Assembly: GCA_965224235.1 (NCBI GenBank)
Contig: CBDCYP010000001.1
Coordinates: forward strand, 310,001 to 374,000
Origin: G958295935 sp965224235
GTDB lineage: Bacteria; Chloroflexota; Dehalococcoidia; Lucifugimonadales; Lucifugimonadaceae
Length of the DNA: 64,000 nucleotides
Reading direction: 5' to 3'
Below the pieces are notes generated by a model that was given only the letters and a program-made list of their open reading frames with translations, searched no databases and had not been told where the DNA came from. Made by a program: the position numbers and the translations under genes. Shown here piece after piece: positions 41,746 to 50,431 of this stretch; position 1 is the first letter of the stretch; the number at the start of each line of letters is the position of its first letter.

Positions 41746-43602
41746 ATGCCAACCCCGACCGAACATGGGTTTAAGGACCGGTTGGCCGCCCTGCCGACGC
41801 AACCCGGCGTCTACATGATGAGGGGCGCGGGTGATCAGGTCCTGTACGTGGGCAAGTCCGCTTCACTCAGAAACCGCGTCCGATCCTACTTTGGCGCCAG
41901 GACCGGCATGCCGACGAGAACCCGTGAACTTGTTAGTCACATTAAGGACTTCGAATACATCGTCACTGAGTCGGAACAAGAGGCCCTGCTGCTCGAAAAC
42001 AGTCTCATCAAGCAGCACAAACCCAGATTCAACGCCCGTCTCAAGGACGACAAGACCTACCCGTACATCAAGGTCGACCTCGACGAGCCGTTCCCGAGGG
42101 TCTATGTGACCCGTAGCACGTCCCGGGACAACGGACGCTACTTCGGACCGTTCGCCAGCGCAGGAAGCGTCCGCAAGACACTCGATCTGCTGAACCGGCT
42201 GTTCCCCTACCGTAGCTGCACCAAGACAATCACAGGTACCGACGACCGGCCGTGCCTCGAGTACTTCATCAAACGGTGCGTTGCCCCTTGCACGGGCTAC
42301 GTTGACCAAAGTGAATACCGGCTCGTGATCGGCCAGATATTGCTTTTCCTTGAGGGAAAGACACGGGAAGTGGTTACAGAACTCAAGGCGGCCATGCGAA
42401 CAGCTTCCAATCAGCTCGAATTCGAGCGCGCCGCGGCCCTGCGGGACCGGCTGCGCGCCATCGAGCGGGTTTACGAGGGTCAGAAAGTCGTGGGGTTGGG
42501 TCGGGAAGACCTGGACGCCATAGCGGTCGCCTATGGCAACAACGAAGCATGGGTCGAAGTATTCTTCGTCAGGCACGGCAACCTGATCGGCCGCGACAAC
42601 TTCATCATGGAGGGCACTCAAAACGACCATCTGACTTCCATCCTGAGCCAATTCGCCAAGCAGTTCTACGACTCGGCGTCCCACGTACCGCGTAGGGTGT
42701 TGGTCCATGCGCGCCCCGAAGACGAAGCGCTCATCCTCGATTGGCTGCGCGAGAAACGCCAGGGCCCTGTCGACTTCGCGGTGCCTCAGCGCGGCCCAAA
42801 AAAACGTCTGATCGACATGGTTCAGGAAAACGCCGAACAGGGTCTCGAACAACTGAACCTGAAGTGGCACGCCGACTCCGACCTGATGGCCGAGGCGATG
42901 TCCGAGCTACAGGAACAGCTCAGCCTTCCAAGGCTGCCCAAAAGAATCGAGTGCTTCGACATTTCCCACATTCAGGGAACGAACACCGTCGCCAGCATGT
43001 CCGTCATGGAAAACGGCAAGCCTCTCAGCGGCCACTACAGGAAATTCCGGATCAAGACCGTTGAGGGGAACGACGACTTCGGTTCGATTCGCGAGGTGAT
43101 GAACAGGCGTTTCAAGCGGCTCAAAGAAGCCATCAACGGAGGTGGCAAGCCGGGCGCCAAACCCGACAGCTTCGACGAGATGCCGGACCTTGTGTTGATC
43201 GATGGCGGCAAAGGCCAACTCAGTTCCGCTCTCGAGGCCATGCTGTATCAGGGCCTAAGAGAAGTCCCGTTGGCGTCACTCGCGAAGAAGAACGAGGAGA
43301 TCTTCGTTCCGGACAGCCCGGAACCGATCGTCCTGCCTCGCAACTCCCGGGCGTTGTTCCTCGTACAGCGCGCCAGGGATGAAGCACACCGATTCGCTAT
43401 CAGCTACCACCGGTCGATGCGACAGAAATCGTCGATCAAGTCCGCTCTGGACCTCGTGCCCGGTATCGGCCCCAAACGCAAGAAGTCCCTCATCAGGCAA
43501 TTCGGCTCCGTGAAGAGAATCAAGGAAGCGCCGATCGAAGAGGTCGCAGCGTCGCCGGGAATGACAGCCACACTTGCCGCAAAGGTCAAAGAGTACCTGT
43601 AG
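41746..43602 (+). CDS. uvrC: Excinuclease ABC subunit C
   Basis: Dual-incision nuclease subunit of nucleotide excision repair, 618 residues. The N-terminal GIY-YIG domain begins PGVYMMRGAGDQVLYVGKSASLRNRVRSYF. The Cys-rich KRCVAPCTGYVD lies near 180, followed by the UvrB-binding UVR motif near 205-240. The RNase H-like C-terminal nuclease has CFDISHIQGTNTVASMSVMENG near 402 and VLIDGGKGQLSSAL near 483. It closes with the helix-hairpin-helix pair near 565-615 (LVPGIGPKRKKSLIRQFGSV). GGAGG lies 6 nt before the ATG. It is convergent with the HTH-like gene downstream. Confidence 0.97.
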   Translation: MPTPTEHGFKDRLAALPTQPGVYMMRGAGDQVLYVGKSASLRNRVRSYFGARTGMPTRTRELVSHIKDFEYIVTESEQEALLLENSLIKQHKPRFNARLKDDKTYPYIKVDLDEPFPRVYVTRSTSRDNGRYFGPFASAGSVRKTLDLLNRLFPYRSCTKTITGTDDRPCLEYFIKRCVAPCTGYVDQSEYRLVIGQILLFLEGKTREVVTELKAAMRTASNQLEFERAAALRDRLRAIERVYEGQKVVGLGREDLDAIAVAYGNNEAWVEVFFVRHGNLIGRDNFIMEGTQNDHLTSILSQFAKQFYDSASHVPRRVLVHARPEDEALILDWLREKRQGPVDFAVPQRGPKKRLIDMVQENAEQGLEQLNLKWHADSDLMAEAMSELQEQLSLPRLPKRIECFDISHIQGTNTVASMSVMENGKPLSGHYRKFRIKTVEGNDDFGSIREVMNRRFKRLKEAINGGGKPGAKPDSFDEMPDLVLIDGGKGQLSSALEAMLYQGLREVPLASLAKKNEEIFVPDSPEPIVLPRNSRALFLVQRARDEAHRFAISYHRSMRQKSSIKSALDLVPGIGPKRKKSLIRQFGSVKRIKEAPIEEVAASPGMTATLAAKVKEYL

Positions 43603-43623
43603 AACTGCCCGCCACAGTCCCTT

Positions 43624-44385
43624 CTATCCCGATGTTCGGTCGGAATCCGCTCCGCTGGTCTGCCTCGTTGCCCCGCCATTGGCGGCCAGGACCCTTCGAC
43701 GGGCTATCAACACAGTGAGCGCCAGGTCGAGGTTCTCGACCGACTCAGGCAACGACACCGACGCGCCGGGTAGCGACAACTCGACCCTGCCTCCAGTGTC
43801 GACCTCGGGGACCGGCTGCCGGGTTAAATTCAATACGTCGCCGCGATCTGCCTGAGGACTCGATTCGGGCGAATCATGCGACTCCCGGTTGTCCTGGCGG
43901 CCATGGCTAACTTGAGGCTCTTTGGCATCGATCAAATACTGCCTCACCTCGCCGAACACCCTGTCGATCGTGGCCAGCGATTGACTAACGGAGCTCTGGT
44001 CGACGCCGGTGACCTCCTCGATTAGTACGGCTAGGTGTTCGGGGCTCCTCGGCGCCTGGGGTAACCGCTTGCCGAGTTCCACGAAAAGCGGCACGGAGCG
44101 CGCCAGGCCCCGCATTGCGAATTGGGCCTCGGCAGGGGAAAGTGGGCCTGTGGCATGCGAACCGTCCCGGGTGAGCCTAATCCGGCTCCGGCCGGTGGCA
44201 ATACCCCAGAGCCTCATCGCAGCGAGCCTCGACGCAAAAGCGCCGCCTCGTTCGGACATGCCCAATGAACGAGCCAATCCCGTCCTCGACACCTCCCCGG
44301 AAAATTCCCGCGTGATCTTCCTGGCGACGTCGATCGACGCGCTGAGGTTGATCTCCGGGTATTCCCAATCTCCCAAACGCGCCAT
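43624..44385 (-). CDS. Winged-helix-like protein of unknown function
   Basis: A 253-residue soluble protein I cannot assign to a named family. Residues 10-75 look like a winged helix (a helix at SIDVARKITREF, TGLARSLGMSERGGAFASRLAAMRLWGIATG, then IRLTRDG). The middle is helical (90-150). A disordered acidic/polar linker follows, and a short C-terminal domain has GRVELSLPGASVSLPESVENLDLALTVLIARR. The pattern suggests a DNA-binding protein with an effector tail. Its start lies 9 nt after a 41-residue frame that carries its GGAGG ribosome site near its own end, so the two are probably coupled. It converges on uvrC. Confidence 0.55.
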   Translation of the reverse strand: MARLGDWEYPEINLSASIDVARKITREFSGEVSRTGLARSLGMSERGGAFASRLAAMRLWGIATGRSRIRLTRDGSHATGPLSPAEAQFAMRGLARSVPLFVELGKRLPQAPRSPEHLAVLIEEVTGVDQSSVSQSLATIDRVFGEVRQYLIDAKEPQVSHGRQDNRESHDSPESSPQADRGDVLNLTRQPVPEVDTGGRVELSLPGASVSLPESVENLDLALTVLIARRRVLAANGGATRQTSGADSDRTSG

Positions 44386-44394
44386 ACAGGCGAT

Positions 44395-44520
44395 TCAAAC
44401 CTCCGGGATGGCTTCGGATACTGTTTGCCCTAATCGGCGGGCAATTTGGGCCGTTTCCAGCCGCCAAATACCGCAGGAACGTCGCTGCAACATACGTGAC
44501 AGTTGACCGTCCGTAACCAT
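44395..44520 (-). CDS. Small ORF upstream of the winged-helix gene
   Basis: 41 codons beginning MVTDGQLSRMLQRRSCGIWR and ending SEAIPEV. The composition is protein-like, with helical LETAQIARRLGQTVSEAIPE. It ends 9 nt before the 253-residue gene and holds that gene's GGAGG. It may be a leader peptide, a small partner, or the broken first exon-like end of a once longer protein. The evidence is the frame position only. Confidence 0.4.
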   Translation of the reverse strand: MVTDGQLSRMLQRRSCGIWRLETAQIARRLGQTVSEAIPEV

Positions 44521-44921
44521 CCAACTACCCAATCTACCTATCTGGCATTTTGCCGGATTAAACGCCATCTCACAAGCACAATATCCAGCATATACGCCGC
44601 CACACACTGCCGTTCATTGGGATATACGCCGGTGTAATGCCGATGGACCGCCGTTGTTGTGCTGCATGGCCCCTTTGTGAGAGAAATTGAATTGCGGACC
44701 CGCTCTACTGGGAGCAGATAACCGAAATGCCGCGGCGTATTGACTGCGCACACAAGGCCAGGAGGATTCGATTCACAGCCCGGGAACGCCCTGAGGCGGT
44801 CTGTTGCTCGAGGGCGGCGATGGAACGGCTCAGGTCCGGTCTCTCTTGTCTGGGGACGGTCAGGATGGGGGAATTGACGAGGCAGGCCTGGGAAGGCAAT
44901 ACGGATGGTTGGGCGTTTAAG
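44521..44921 (+). other. Intergenic stretch without a supported gene
   Basis: About 400 bp rich in short AT tracts. Translations are short and unlike proteins, and I see no tRNA, terminator or repeat besides the MITE that follows. Confidence 0.5.
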
Positions 44922-45071
44922 TTAGGGAACCTCTGAACAACTCCGTGTTCCAATCCGTTCGCCCTGAGCTTGTCGAAGGGTTCTGGCCTCCTCCCCTACA
45001 GGGGGAGGATTCAGGAGGGGGGAACCTCCGCTCTGCCAAGCGCATCGGCCACTTGTTCAGAGATTCCTTAG
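44922..45071 (+). mobile_element. 150-bp MITE-like element, copy 2
   Basis: Same length and orientation as the element at 38235-38384, with five visible differences, including the first base and one near the right end (TTAGGGAACC ... TTCCTTAG). The terminal inverted repeats and the central GC hairpin are preserved. It lies in the gap upstream of the 253-residue winged-helix gene and downstream of the SPFH gene. Confidence 0.8.
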
Positions 45072-45187
45072 CTACCCATCCAACTCAGAGTTTGGGCGCC
45101 GCCTGGCAGACCGGCGGAGCAGCCTACTCCCTGCCGACTGGGATGCTTCAGCGCCAACCGCGCTGCGTCCGGGCGTGACCCGGAAGG

Positions 45188-45220
45188 CGCGGCGGGGTGC
45201 CGCCAACACACCCCGCCGCG
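45188..45220 (-). terminator. Strong hairpin after the SPFH gene
   Basis: CGCGGCGGGGTG and CACCCCGCCGCG form a perfect 12-bp GC-rich stem with a 9-nt loop, 15 bp past the SPFH stop on the minus strand. There is no T-run, so it would be a non-canonical or Rho-assisted stop. Confidence 0.45.
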
Positions 45221-45234
45221 GATGTACGAACGGC

Positions 45235-46089
45235 CTACTTGCCGTTGTCGGAGCTGCCGCCAAAAGTGTCGGCAACGCTTCCGAGCAAACGGGTGAATTC
45301 CATCGGGAAGATGAACTTCGTAGACGGGCTTTCGCCGATGTTCCTGAGAGTGTCGAGGTACTGAAGCGTCATCGTGTTTCCATCGACGCCCCGTGCGACC
45401 TGGAATATCCGTTCCAGAGCCTCGGAAAACCCTTGTGCCCTCAGCACGGCGGCCTGCTGATCACCTTCCGCCTTCAGAATCTCGGACTGCCTCTGGCCTT
45501 CCGCCTCAAGAATTGAGGCCTGTTTCTCACCCTCCGCCACGGTGATGCTCGCCTCTTTGGTGCCGTCAGCCTCCAGCACGACCGCCCGCCTGACTCTCTC
45601 GGCAGACATCTGCCGGTTCATCGCTTCCTGGATCTCTCTCGGCGGGTCGATCTCGCGAATCTCAACGTTCGTGACCTTAATGCCCCAGCGTCCCGTCTCC
45701 TGATCGAGTCTGACCCTGATGAGCTCGTTAATCCGATCCCGTTGAGACAACACCTCGTCGAGCGCAATGTCTCCAATCACGGCTCGGAGCGTAGTCGTGG
45801 CGAGACCCACCACGGCCATCTTGAACTCCTCGACCTCCAGGATCGCCTTGTGCGCCTCATTGATGTCCACGCGCATGTAGACGAGAAAGTCGATGTCGAT
45901 AGACGCGTTGTCTTTGGTGATGTTCGTCTGCCTGGGTATATCGATCAACTGGGTCCGCGTGTCCACCTTCACGATCTGGTGGAGTATCGGGATGGAAAAT
46001 ACGATGCCAGGTCCCCTCATCCCCTCGAACCGGCCCAGTCTGAAGCGGGCAATACGTTCGTAGTCCCTCACAAAATTAATGATTCCCAT
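45235..46089 (-). CDS. SPFH/stomatin-like (band 7) membrane protein
   Basis: A 284-residue SPFH-domain protein of the paraslipin/stomatin type, which forms ring or cage assemblies on membranes and often pairs with NfeD proteases. It opens with a short N-terminal region lacking a clear hydrophobic anchor. The SPFH core shows RLGRFEGMRGPGIVFSIPILHQIVKVDTRTQLIDIPRQ near residue 17 and the helix DIALDEVLSQRDRINELIRVRLDQETGRWGIKVTNVEIREIDPP near 107. A long coiled coil follows (about 150-215) with Ala/Glu repeats. SD AAGGAA stands 9 nt before the ATG. It lies 44 nt downstream of nfeD, the well-known pairing. Confidence 0.92.
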   Translation of the reverse strand: MGIINFVRDYERIARFRLGRFEGMRGPGIVFSIPILHQIVKVDTRTQLIDIPRQTNITKDNASIDIDFLVYMRVDINEAHKAILEVEEFKMAVVGLATTTLRAVIGDIALDEVLSQRDRINELIRVRLDQETGRWGIKVTNVEIREIDPPREIQEAMNRQMSAERVRRAVVLEADGTKEASITVAEGEKQASILEAEGQRQSEILKAEGDQQAAVLRAQGFSEALERIFQVARGVDGNTMTLQYLDTLRNIGESPSTKFIFPMEFTRLLGSVADTFGGSSDNGK

Positions 46090-46133
46090 TCAACTGTTCC
46101 TTTCGCCGTTTTTCTGAAACCCCATCTGGAGAT

Positions 46134-47558
46134 TCATGGCTGGTCCGTTTCCGGACGGTTCTCTGATTCTTCTCGCTCCGGGTGAACCACCAAAAGCTTA
46201 ATGTCATCCACACGCGAGACCACTACCGTTTCGCCAATCTCAGCGACACCCGACCCTTCGAGCTCCGCGGACCACGATTCGCCAGCTATGCGTACCTCGC
46301 CTGTGGGGGCAAGTCTAACCTCTACGACTGCATCCATGCCTAATATCCGTTCCCGAGACACTGGACTCACGTAGCGGTCGTTGCGGCGAGACTGGCGTAC
46401 CTCATGGGCGAACCAGAGGACCACCAGACCGGACGATACGGCGACGCTGTACAAAAGCCAGCGGCTTACCCCAATCCTCGGTCCTGGAATCTCCGGAGCG
46501 CCGAAAAAACCCACGAGGAATATGCCCCCAAGTATCAACGAGACCGCCCCGGCAGCTCCGAAGTACCCGATACCCGGGGCCTGTGCTTCCAGCACGAACA
46601 GCCCGAGAGCGAGAACCAGGAGACCCACCCCGGCCCAGGAGAATGGCAGATTGCCCACTCCGGCGAAGCCCAGTAGCAGCAGAATCACGCCTATCGTGCC
46701 CGGTATCCACAACCCGACATTCCAGATCTCGACTATCAACGCAATGCCGCCGATAGATATGAACAGGAAAGCGATGTTCGGATTGGCGAGGAACGAGAGG
46801 CTGCGTTCGATGAGGTTCATCTCCACTCGCTCGATCACCGTGCCCGTAGTTCGGAGGGTTGCCACCCCATCGGAAACTTCGACTTCCGTCCCGTCGAGCC
46901 GCGAAAGCAGATCGCCGATGTCTGTGGCTACAAAATCGGCGATTCCCAATTCAACCGCCTCCGCCGCCGAGTACGCCGTCGCCTCGTTAACCGCGGCCTC
47001 CAACGCGTCGCCGGGTCGCCCCCTCCGGTCTGCGATGCTCCTGAGAAAGGCGGCCGCGTCTTCGTTGGCCTTTTTTTGCAGGGTTTCCGGAAGCTCCTCC
47101 CCGCCAGCCCCAACGACCGAAGCGGCGCCGATGTTCGTGGCGGGCGCCATCGCCATTATTGAGGCGGCGGCGGCGACAAACGTACCAGCGCTCGCGGCCT
47201 GCGCCCCTTCCGGCGCCACGTAGACGACGACCGGCACCGGAGACGCGAACATGTCCGCCACGATGGCTCGGGTGGAGTGCAAAAGGCCGCCCGGCGTGTC
47301 CAGACGAATGATCACGAGGCTAACTTCGTCCAGAGCCGCCCTTTCAAGGGACCTGTCGATGTACCGGGACGCAACGTTGTCTATTGCGCCGTCGAGTTCG
47401 ATCACCCTCGCCACATGAGGACCTCCCTGCGCCGCCTGTGCCCTGCCCGACTCGGCGAGACCGCCCAGGCCTGCGGCCAGTAGAGCCAGAGCCACCAACA
47501 CCCTGACGGCCCTCCGAACGGGGGCGCGTCGTCGAATCTGTCGAATAGTCCGATTCAT
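46134..47558 (-). CDS. nfeD: NfeD-type membrane serine protease (long form)
   Basis: A long-form NfeD of 474 residues. It has an N-terminal signal or anchor helix (VRVLVALALLAAGLGGL) and a ClpP-like periplasmic protease domain with VARVIELDGAIDNVASRYIDRSL. LDTPGGLLHSTRAIVADMFASPVPVVVYV and ASAGTFVAAAA carry the catalytic serine area near residue 120, with a downstream Lys in LQKKANED. About four membrane helices follow (near 270-370), then the C-terminal NfeD OB domain (LGMDAVVEVRLAPTGEVRIAGESW). Long NfeD proteins cleave membrane substrates including stomatins. It is paired with the SPFH gene 44 nt downstream. The ATG at 47558 is preferred over 47675. Confidence 0.9.
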   Translation of the reverse strand: MNRTIRQIRRRAPVRRAVRVLVALALLAAGLGGLAESGRAQAAQGGPHVARVIELDGAIDNVASRYIDRSLERAALDEVSLVIIRLDTPGGLLHSTRAIVADMFASPVPVVVYVAPEGAQAASAGTFVAAAASIMAMAPATNIGAASVVGAGGEELPETLQKKANEDAAAFLRSIADRRGRPGDALEAAVNEATAYSAAEAVELGIADFVATDIGDLLSRLDGTEVEVSDGVATLRTTGTVIERVEMNLIERSLSFLANPNIAFLFISIGGIALIVEIWNVGLWIPGTIGVILLLLGFAGVGNLPFSWAGVGLLVLALGLFVLEAQAPGIGYFGAAGAVSLILGGIFLVGFFGAPEIPGPRIGVSRWLLYSVAVSSGLVVLWFAHEVRQSRRNDRYVSPVSRERILGMDAVVEVRLAPTGEVRIAGESWSAELEGSGVAEIGETVVVSRVDDIKLLVVHPEREESENRPETDQP

Positions 47559-47655
47559 GGCAAGTTTTCGTTCTACAAGGTTAAACGAGGCGCAGGCTGG
47601 CAGTTGCCGGATATACTGCGCCGTCGCACGATTCAACGGCCTGCGGGAAAAGCAA

Positions 47656-47736
47656 TTGAAAATCGTAGACATCAAGACCTACCACGCGTCGGACGGAAAC
47701 CGAAACGCGGTATTCCTTACAGATGCATACCAATGA
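47656..47736 (+). pseudogene. Possible fossil of an enolase-superfamily N-terminus
   Basis: A 26-codon frame from a TTG reads L/MKIVDIKTYHASDGNRNAV, then FLTDAYQ, and stops. The start MKIVDIKTY followed by GNRN-x-VF resembles the first strand pair of mandelate-racemase-like dehydratases. Nothing recognisable follows, so if real it is a relic. The match is short and may be chance. Confidence 0.22.
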
Positions 47737-48031
47737 AGGCGTCACGGATACGGGGCAACCCTACTCTATCGACCCCGACGAAGCGATCATCGCATTGATT
47801 GACGCTATGAAGCTGTGGTGCCTGGGCTAGGACCCATCACGCATCGAGTGGCTGCTCCGTCGCGCCAAAAACACCATGCGGTTGGCCCGCAGGAGCCTGT
47901 CACACAAAGCTGACTCCCCGCGTCATTTTAGGGAGCTCAGGGAACTCACACCGCCTCGCGGTTCCCCGATCGGGGTCGGGGAAGACAAATGTTGCTTAGC
48001 GCTTTTCAGGCCGGGGGACTTCTGTGACGGA
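47723..48031 (+). other. Intergenic gap with repeat
   Basis: No supported gene. A 35-codon frame at 47723-47830 (MHTNEGVTDTGQPYSIDPDE start) lacks a ribosome site. The GC hairpin repeat TTCCCCGATCGGGGTCGGGG at 47962-47981 matches the one at 24420-24438 and lies just beyond the SDR stop. Confidence 0.4.
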
Positions 48032-48841
48032 CTATAGATCCGCCCCTGCCCCGCCTGCCCATACGCCCATCGCCATCATCCCGCCGTCTACGCAGACGTA
48101 TTCACCTGTCATGAATGATGCCCGATCGCTGGCCAGGAACAGCACCACGTTGGCTACTTCTTCCGGCTGTCCGATCCGGCCCAACGGATGAGTCCGGCCG
48201 TAGTCCTGTAGCTCGATTTCGATGTCCCTGCCCGTCTGAGCGGCCGCCACCCTGACCATAGGTGTGTCGATCGTGCCAGGGCAAACCGCAAGCACCCGTA
48301 TGTTGTCCTTAGCAAAGTCGAGGGCCAATTGCCGGACAAGCGACAGGTCACCGCCCTTGCTGGCGGCGTACGCAGAAACACCCGGCATTGACTGCAGTCC
48401 TTGAACGCTGGCGTTGTCGACAATCACGCCGCCTCCCCGCGTTCGGATGTGCGGAATGGCGTACTTGGCCATGAGGAAACGGCTCTTGAGATTGACTGCG
48501 ATGATCCGATCCCACGTCTCCTCAGGTAACTCGACCGCGTCGGCATAAGACTCCGCCGGTTGGATCCCCACGTTGTTGAAGACGATATCAACGCCTCCGA
48601 AAGCGGCCACCGTCTCGTCGACAACCCGTCGGCAGTCACCGGAGTTCCCCATATCCGCCTTGATGTAGACGCCCTCACCCTCCATGCCGGACATGTCCCG
48701 AACCGTTTGCGCGCCAGCGATCTCATCGATATCGGCGACGGCCACTTTGGCCCCTTCCCGGGCAAACGCAAGGGCCCCGGCACGGCCCATCCCAAGAGCT
48801 CCTCCGGTCACTATCGTTATCTTCCCTGAAAAATCACCCAT
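48032..48841 (-). CDS. SDR-family NAD(P)-dependent oxidoreductase
   Basis: Classical short-chain dehydrogenase of 269 residues. The nucleotide motif is TGGALGMGRA near residue 12. ADIDE near 36 suggests NAD over NADP. NNVGIQPAES near 89 is the NNAG-type block, with the catalytic Ser in VDNASVQGL near 141 and Tyr/Lys in YAASKGG near 157. VCPGTIDTPMVR and the C-terminal YVCVDGGMMAMG are typical. A GGTGG site lies 9 nt upstream. It is monocistronic on the minus strand. Substrates are likely sugars or secondary alcohols, in keeping with the catabolic genes at 16-30 kb, but it is not linked to them. Confidence 0.92.
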   Translation of the reverse strand: MGDFSGKITIVTGGALGMGRAGALAFAREGAKVAVADIDEIAGAQTVRDMSGMEGEGVYIKADMGNSGDCRRVVDETVAAFGGVDIVFNNVGIQPAESYADAVELPEETWDRIIAVNLKSRFLMAKYAIPHIRTRGGGVIVDNASVQGLQSMPGVSAYAASKGGDLSLVRQLALDFAKDNIRVLAVCPGTIDTPMVRVAAAQTGRDIEIELQDYGRTHPLGRIGQPEEVANVVLFLASDRASFMTGEYVCVDGGMMAMGVWAGGAGADL

Positions 48842-49152
48842 AGGTACGCCACCTTTGCTCGCCGGTCGGTCGGCGAAGTGTCTTCAATATGTCCAGCCGG
48901 TCAACTGTGCGACGATATCAGGGCCGCATCGCAGGCGCACCGTCCTCCGTGAGATTAATTCACAGAGGACGAGCGCGAGAGTTATCTCCGGCCGGTGTTT
49001 GGAGGGAATCCGAAGGGGGAGGGACTACTGCGAACATCGAGTGGGTACTCGACGTGCTCTCTACGGGGATAGTCACGATGGCTGGACTGCATGGCGGATA
49101 GGCGCCCGAGAATACGCCATTCCCAGACGTTACGAGAAAAACCCCCGGGCTT
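48842..49152 (+). other. Gap between the SDR gene and dnaN
   Basis: About 310 bp with no supported gene. A 70-codon plus-strand frame (48889-49101) lacks a ribosome site and family likeness. No terminator-like hairpin is clear after dnaN. Confidence 0.4.
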
Positions 49153-50286
49153 TTACCACTGCACGAACATTGGCATCACGACGTGGGTGTAACCCTGATG
49201 ATTACTGGCCCGCAGGACGCCGGGACTTGATGAAGTAGTCGTTTCGAGAGTGACGTCATCTCCTCCCAGTACCGCCAGCACGTCCGTCAAAAACTTGCTG
49301 TTGAACGCGACTCTCGATTCATCCCCCTCGACGTCGGCCTGAATAACGCCTTCGTTGTTGCCAACCTCTTCGGCCCTCGACTGCACCTTTACCTCGCCCC
49401 CCTGACCGTCTTCCGGCGGATTGATGTACAGCTTAATGATGCCGCTGCCGTCCCTCGCAAAGATCGAGGCCGCGCGGGTAGCCTGCACGAAATCTTGCAG
49501 ATCCACCTTGACCAACGTCCCGTGGCTGGTCGGTATCAGCTTCTCGTAGTCGGGGAACGCCCCTTGCACCAACTGCGTCACAACTTCGACATTCTGAAGC
49601 GTGAAAAGCGCCTGGCTCTTGGCCTCAGTGACCCTGAATTCGACATTTGACGTCTGATCGCCCAGGAGGCGCATTACCTCGGTCAACGTCCGAGAAGGCA
49701 CGATCACTCCGATATCGACGTCCGACTCGGCGGCCAGGTTCCCGATCTCCACCGCCAGCCGGAACCCATCGGCGGCGGCGACTGTGTACTCGCTTCCGGC
49801 AATGTCCAGCTTGACGCCGGTAAGAACAGGCCTCGAATCGTCAGTTGCGGCCGCAAAGACGACACGTTCGAGGGAGCCTCTCAGGCTGTCCGCGGGGATA
49901 CTTGCAGATGCCCCGTCGGCGACAGTCGGAATCGGGGGGAAATCGTCAGGCGCCGTGCCGTTCAGGTTGGCCGTGAAGTTGGCGCACTTGAGATTTATGC
50001 CCCATGGATCGGTTGCTAGATCGATCTCAACCTTTTTGCGAGGCAGCAAGTTGACGAAGTCAGTGAGCGTGCGGGCCGGTATCGTCACCGCGCCTTCGGA
50101 CTCGATCTGCGCCCCGATCCACGTGCTGATAGCGATTTCCAGATTTGTAGCGGTAATCTTCAGGCGATTACCATCTGCCTGGAGCAGAACGTTTTGCGTG
50201 ACAGGCAAGGTGGCGCGGCTTGCTACCGCCCGGCCGACCGTTGCCAGTCCACGGCTAAGATTTTCCTGAAGGCAAGTGACCCACAT
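49153..50286 (-). CDS. dnaN: DNA polymerase III beta sliding clamp
   Basis: Ring-shaped processivity clamp, 377 residues in three repeats. It begins MWVTCLQENLSRGLATVGRAVASR, has the repeat 1 block ITATNLEIAISTWIGAQIESEGAVTIPARTLTDFVNLLP, then DDFPPIP near 107 and LTGVKLDIAGSEYTVAAADGFRLAV near 147, and ends in YTHVVMPMFVQW, like MPMRL-type clamp C-termini. The frame opens at 50349, but the ATG at 50286 with AGAGGT upstream gives the canonical start. It is not next to dnaA or recF here, unlike the classical origin-region order. larB diverges on the other side. Confidence 0.95.
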   Translation of the reverse strand: MWVTCLQENLSRGLATVGRAVASRATLPVTQNVLLQADGNRLKITATNLEIAISTWIGAQIESEGAVTIPARTLTDFVNLLPRKKVEIDLATDPWGINLKCANFTANLNGTAPDDFPPIPTVADGASASIPADSLRGSLERVVFAAATDDSRPVLTGVKLDIAGSEYTVAAADGFRLAVEIGNLAAESDVDIGVIVPSRTLTEVMRLLGDQTSNVEFRVTEAKSQALFTLQNVEVVTQLVQGAFPDYEKLIPTSHGTLVKVDLQDFVQATRAASIFARDGSGIIKLYINPPEDGQGGEVKVQSRAEEVGNNEGVIQADVEGDESRVAFNSKFLTDVLAVLGGDDVTLETTTSSSPGVLRASNHQGYTHVVMPMFVQW

Positions 50287-50431
50287 AAACCGACCTCTTC
50301 GCAGAGCGAAAGAACCACAATATAGGCGGCTGAGTATAGGGACGACCACAACCTATCGTCAATTCAGGCCGGGTGATCCGGCGTTGCCCTGACGATATGG
50401 ACCTGTTTCAACTCGAGCCTCTGGAACGCCC

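Noticed and set aside
46381..47223. 280-codon plus-strand frame opposite nfeD.
   Set aside because: Antisense shadow; Ser/Pro/Ala-rich composition arises from codons of the true gene.
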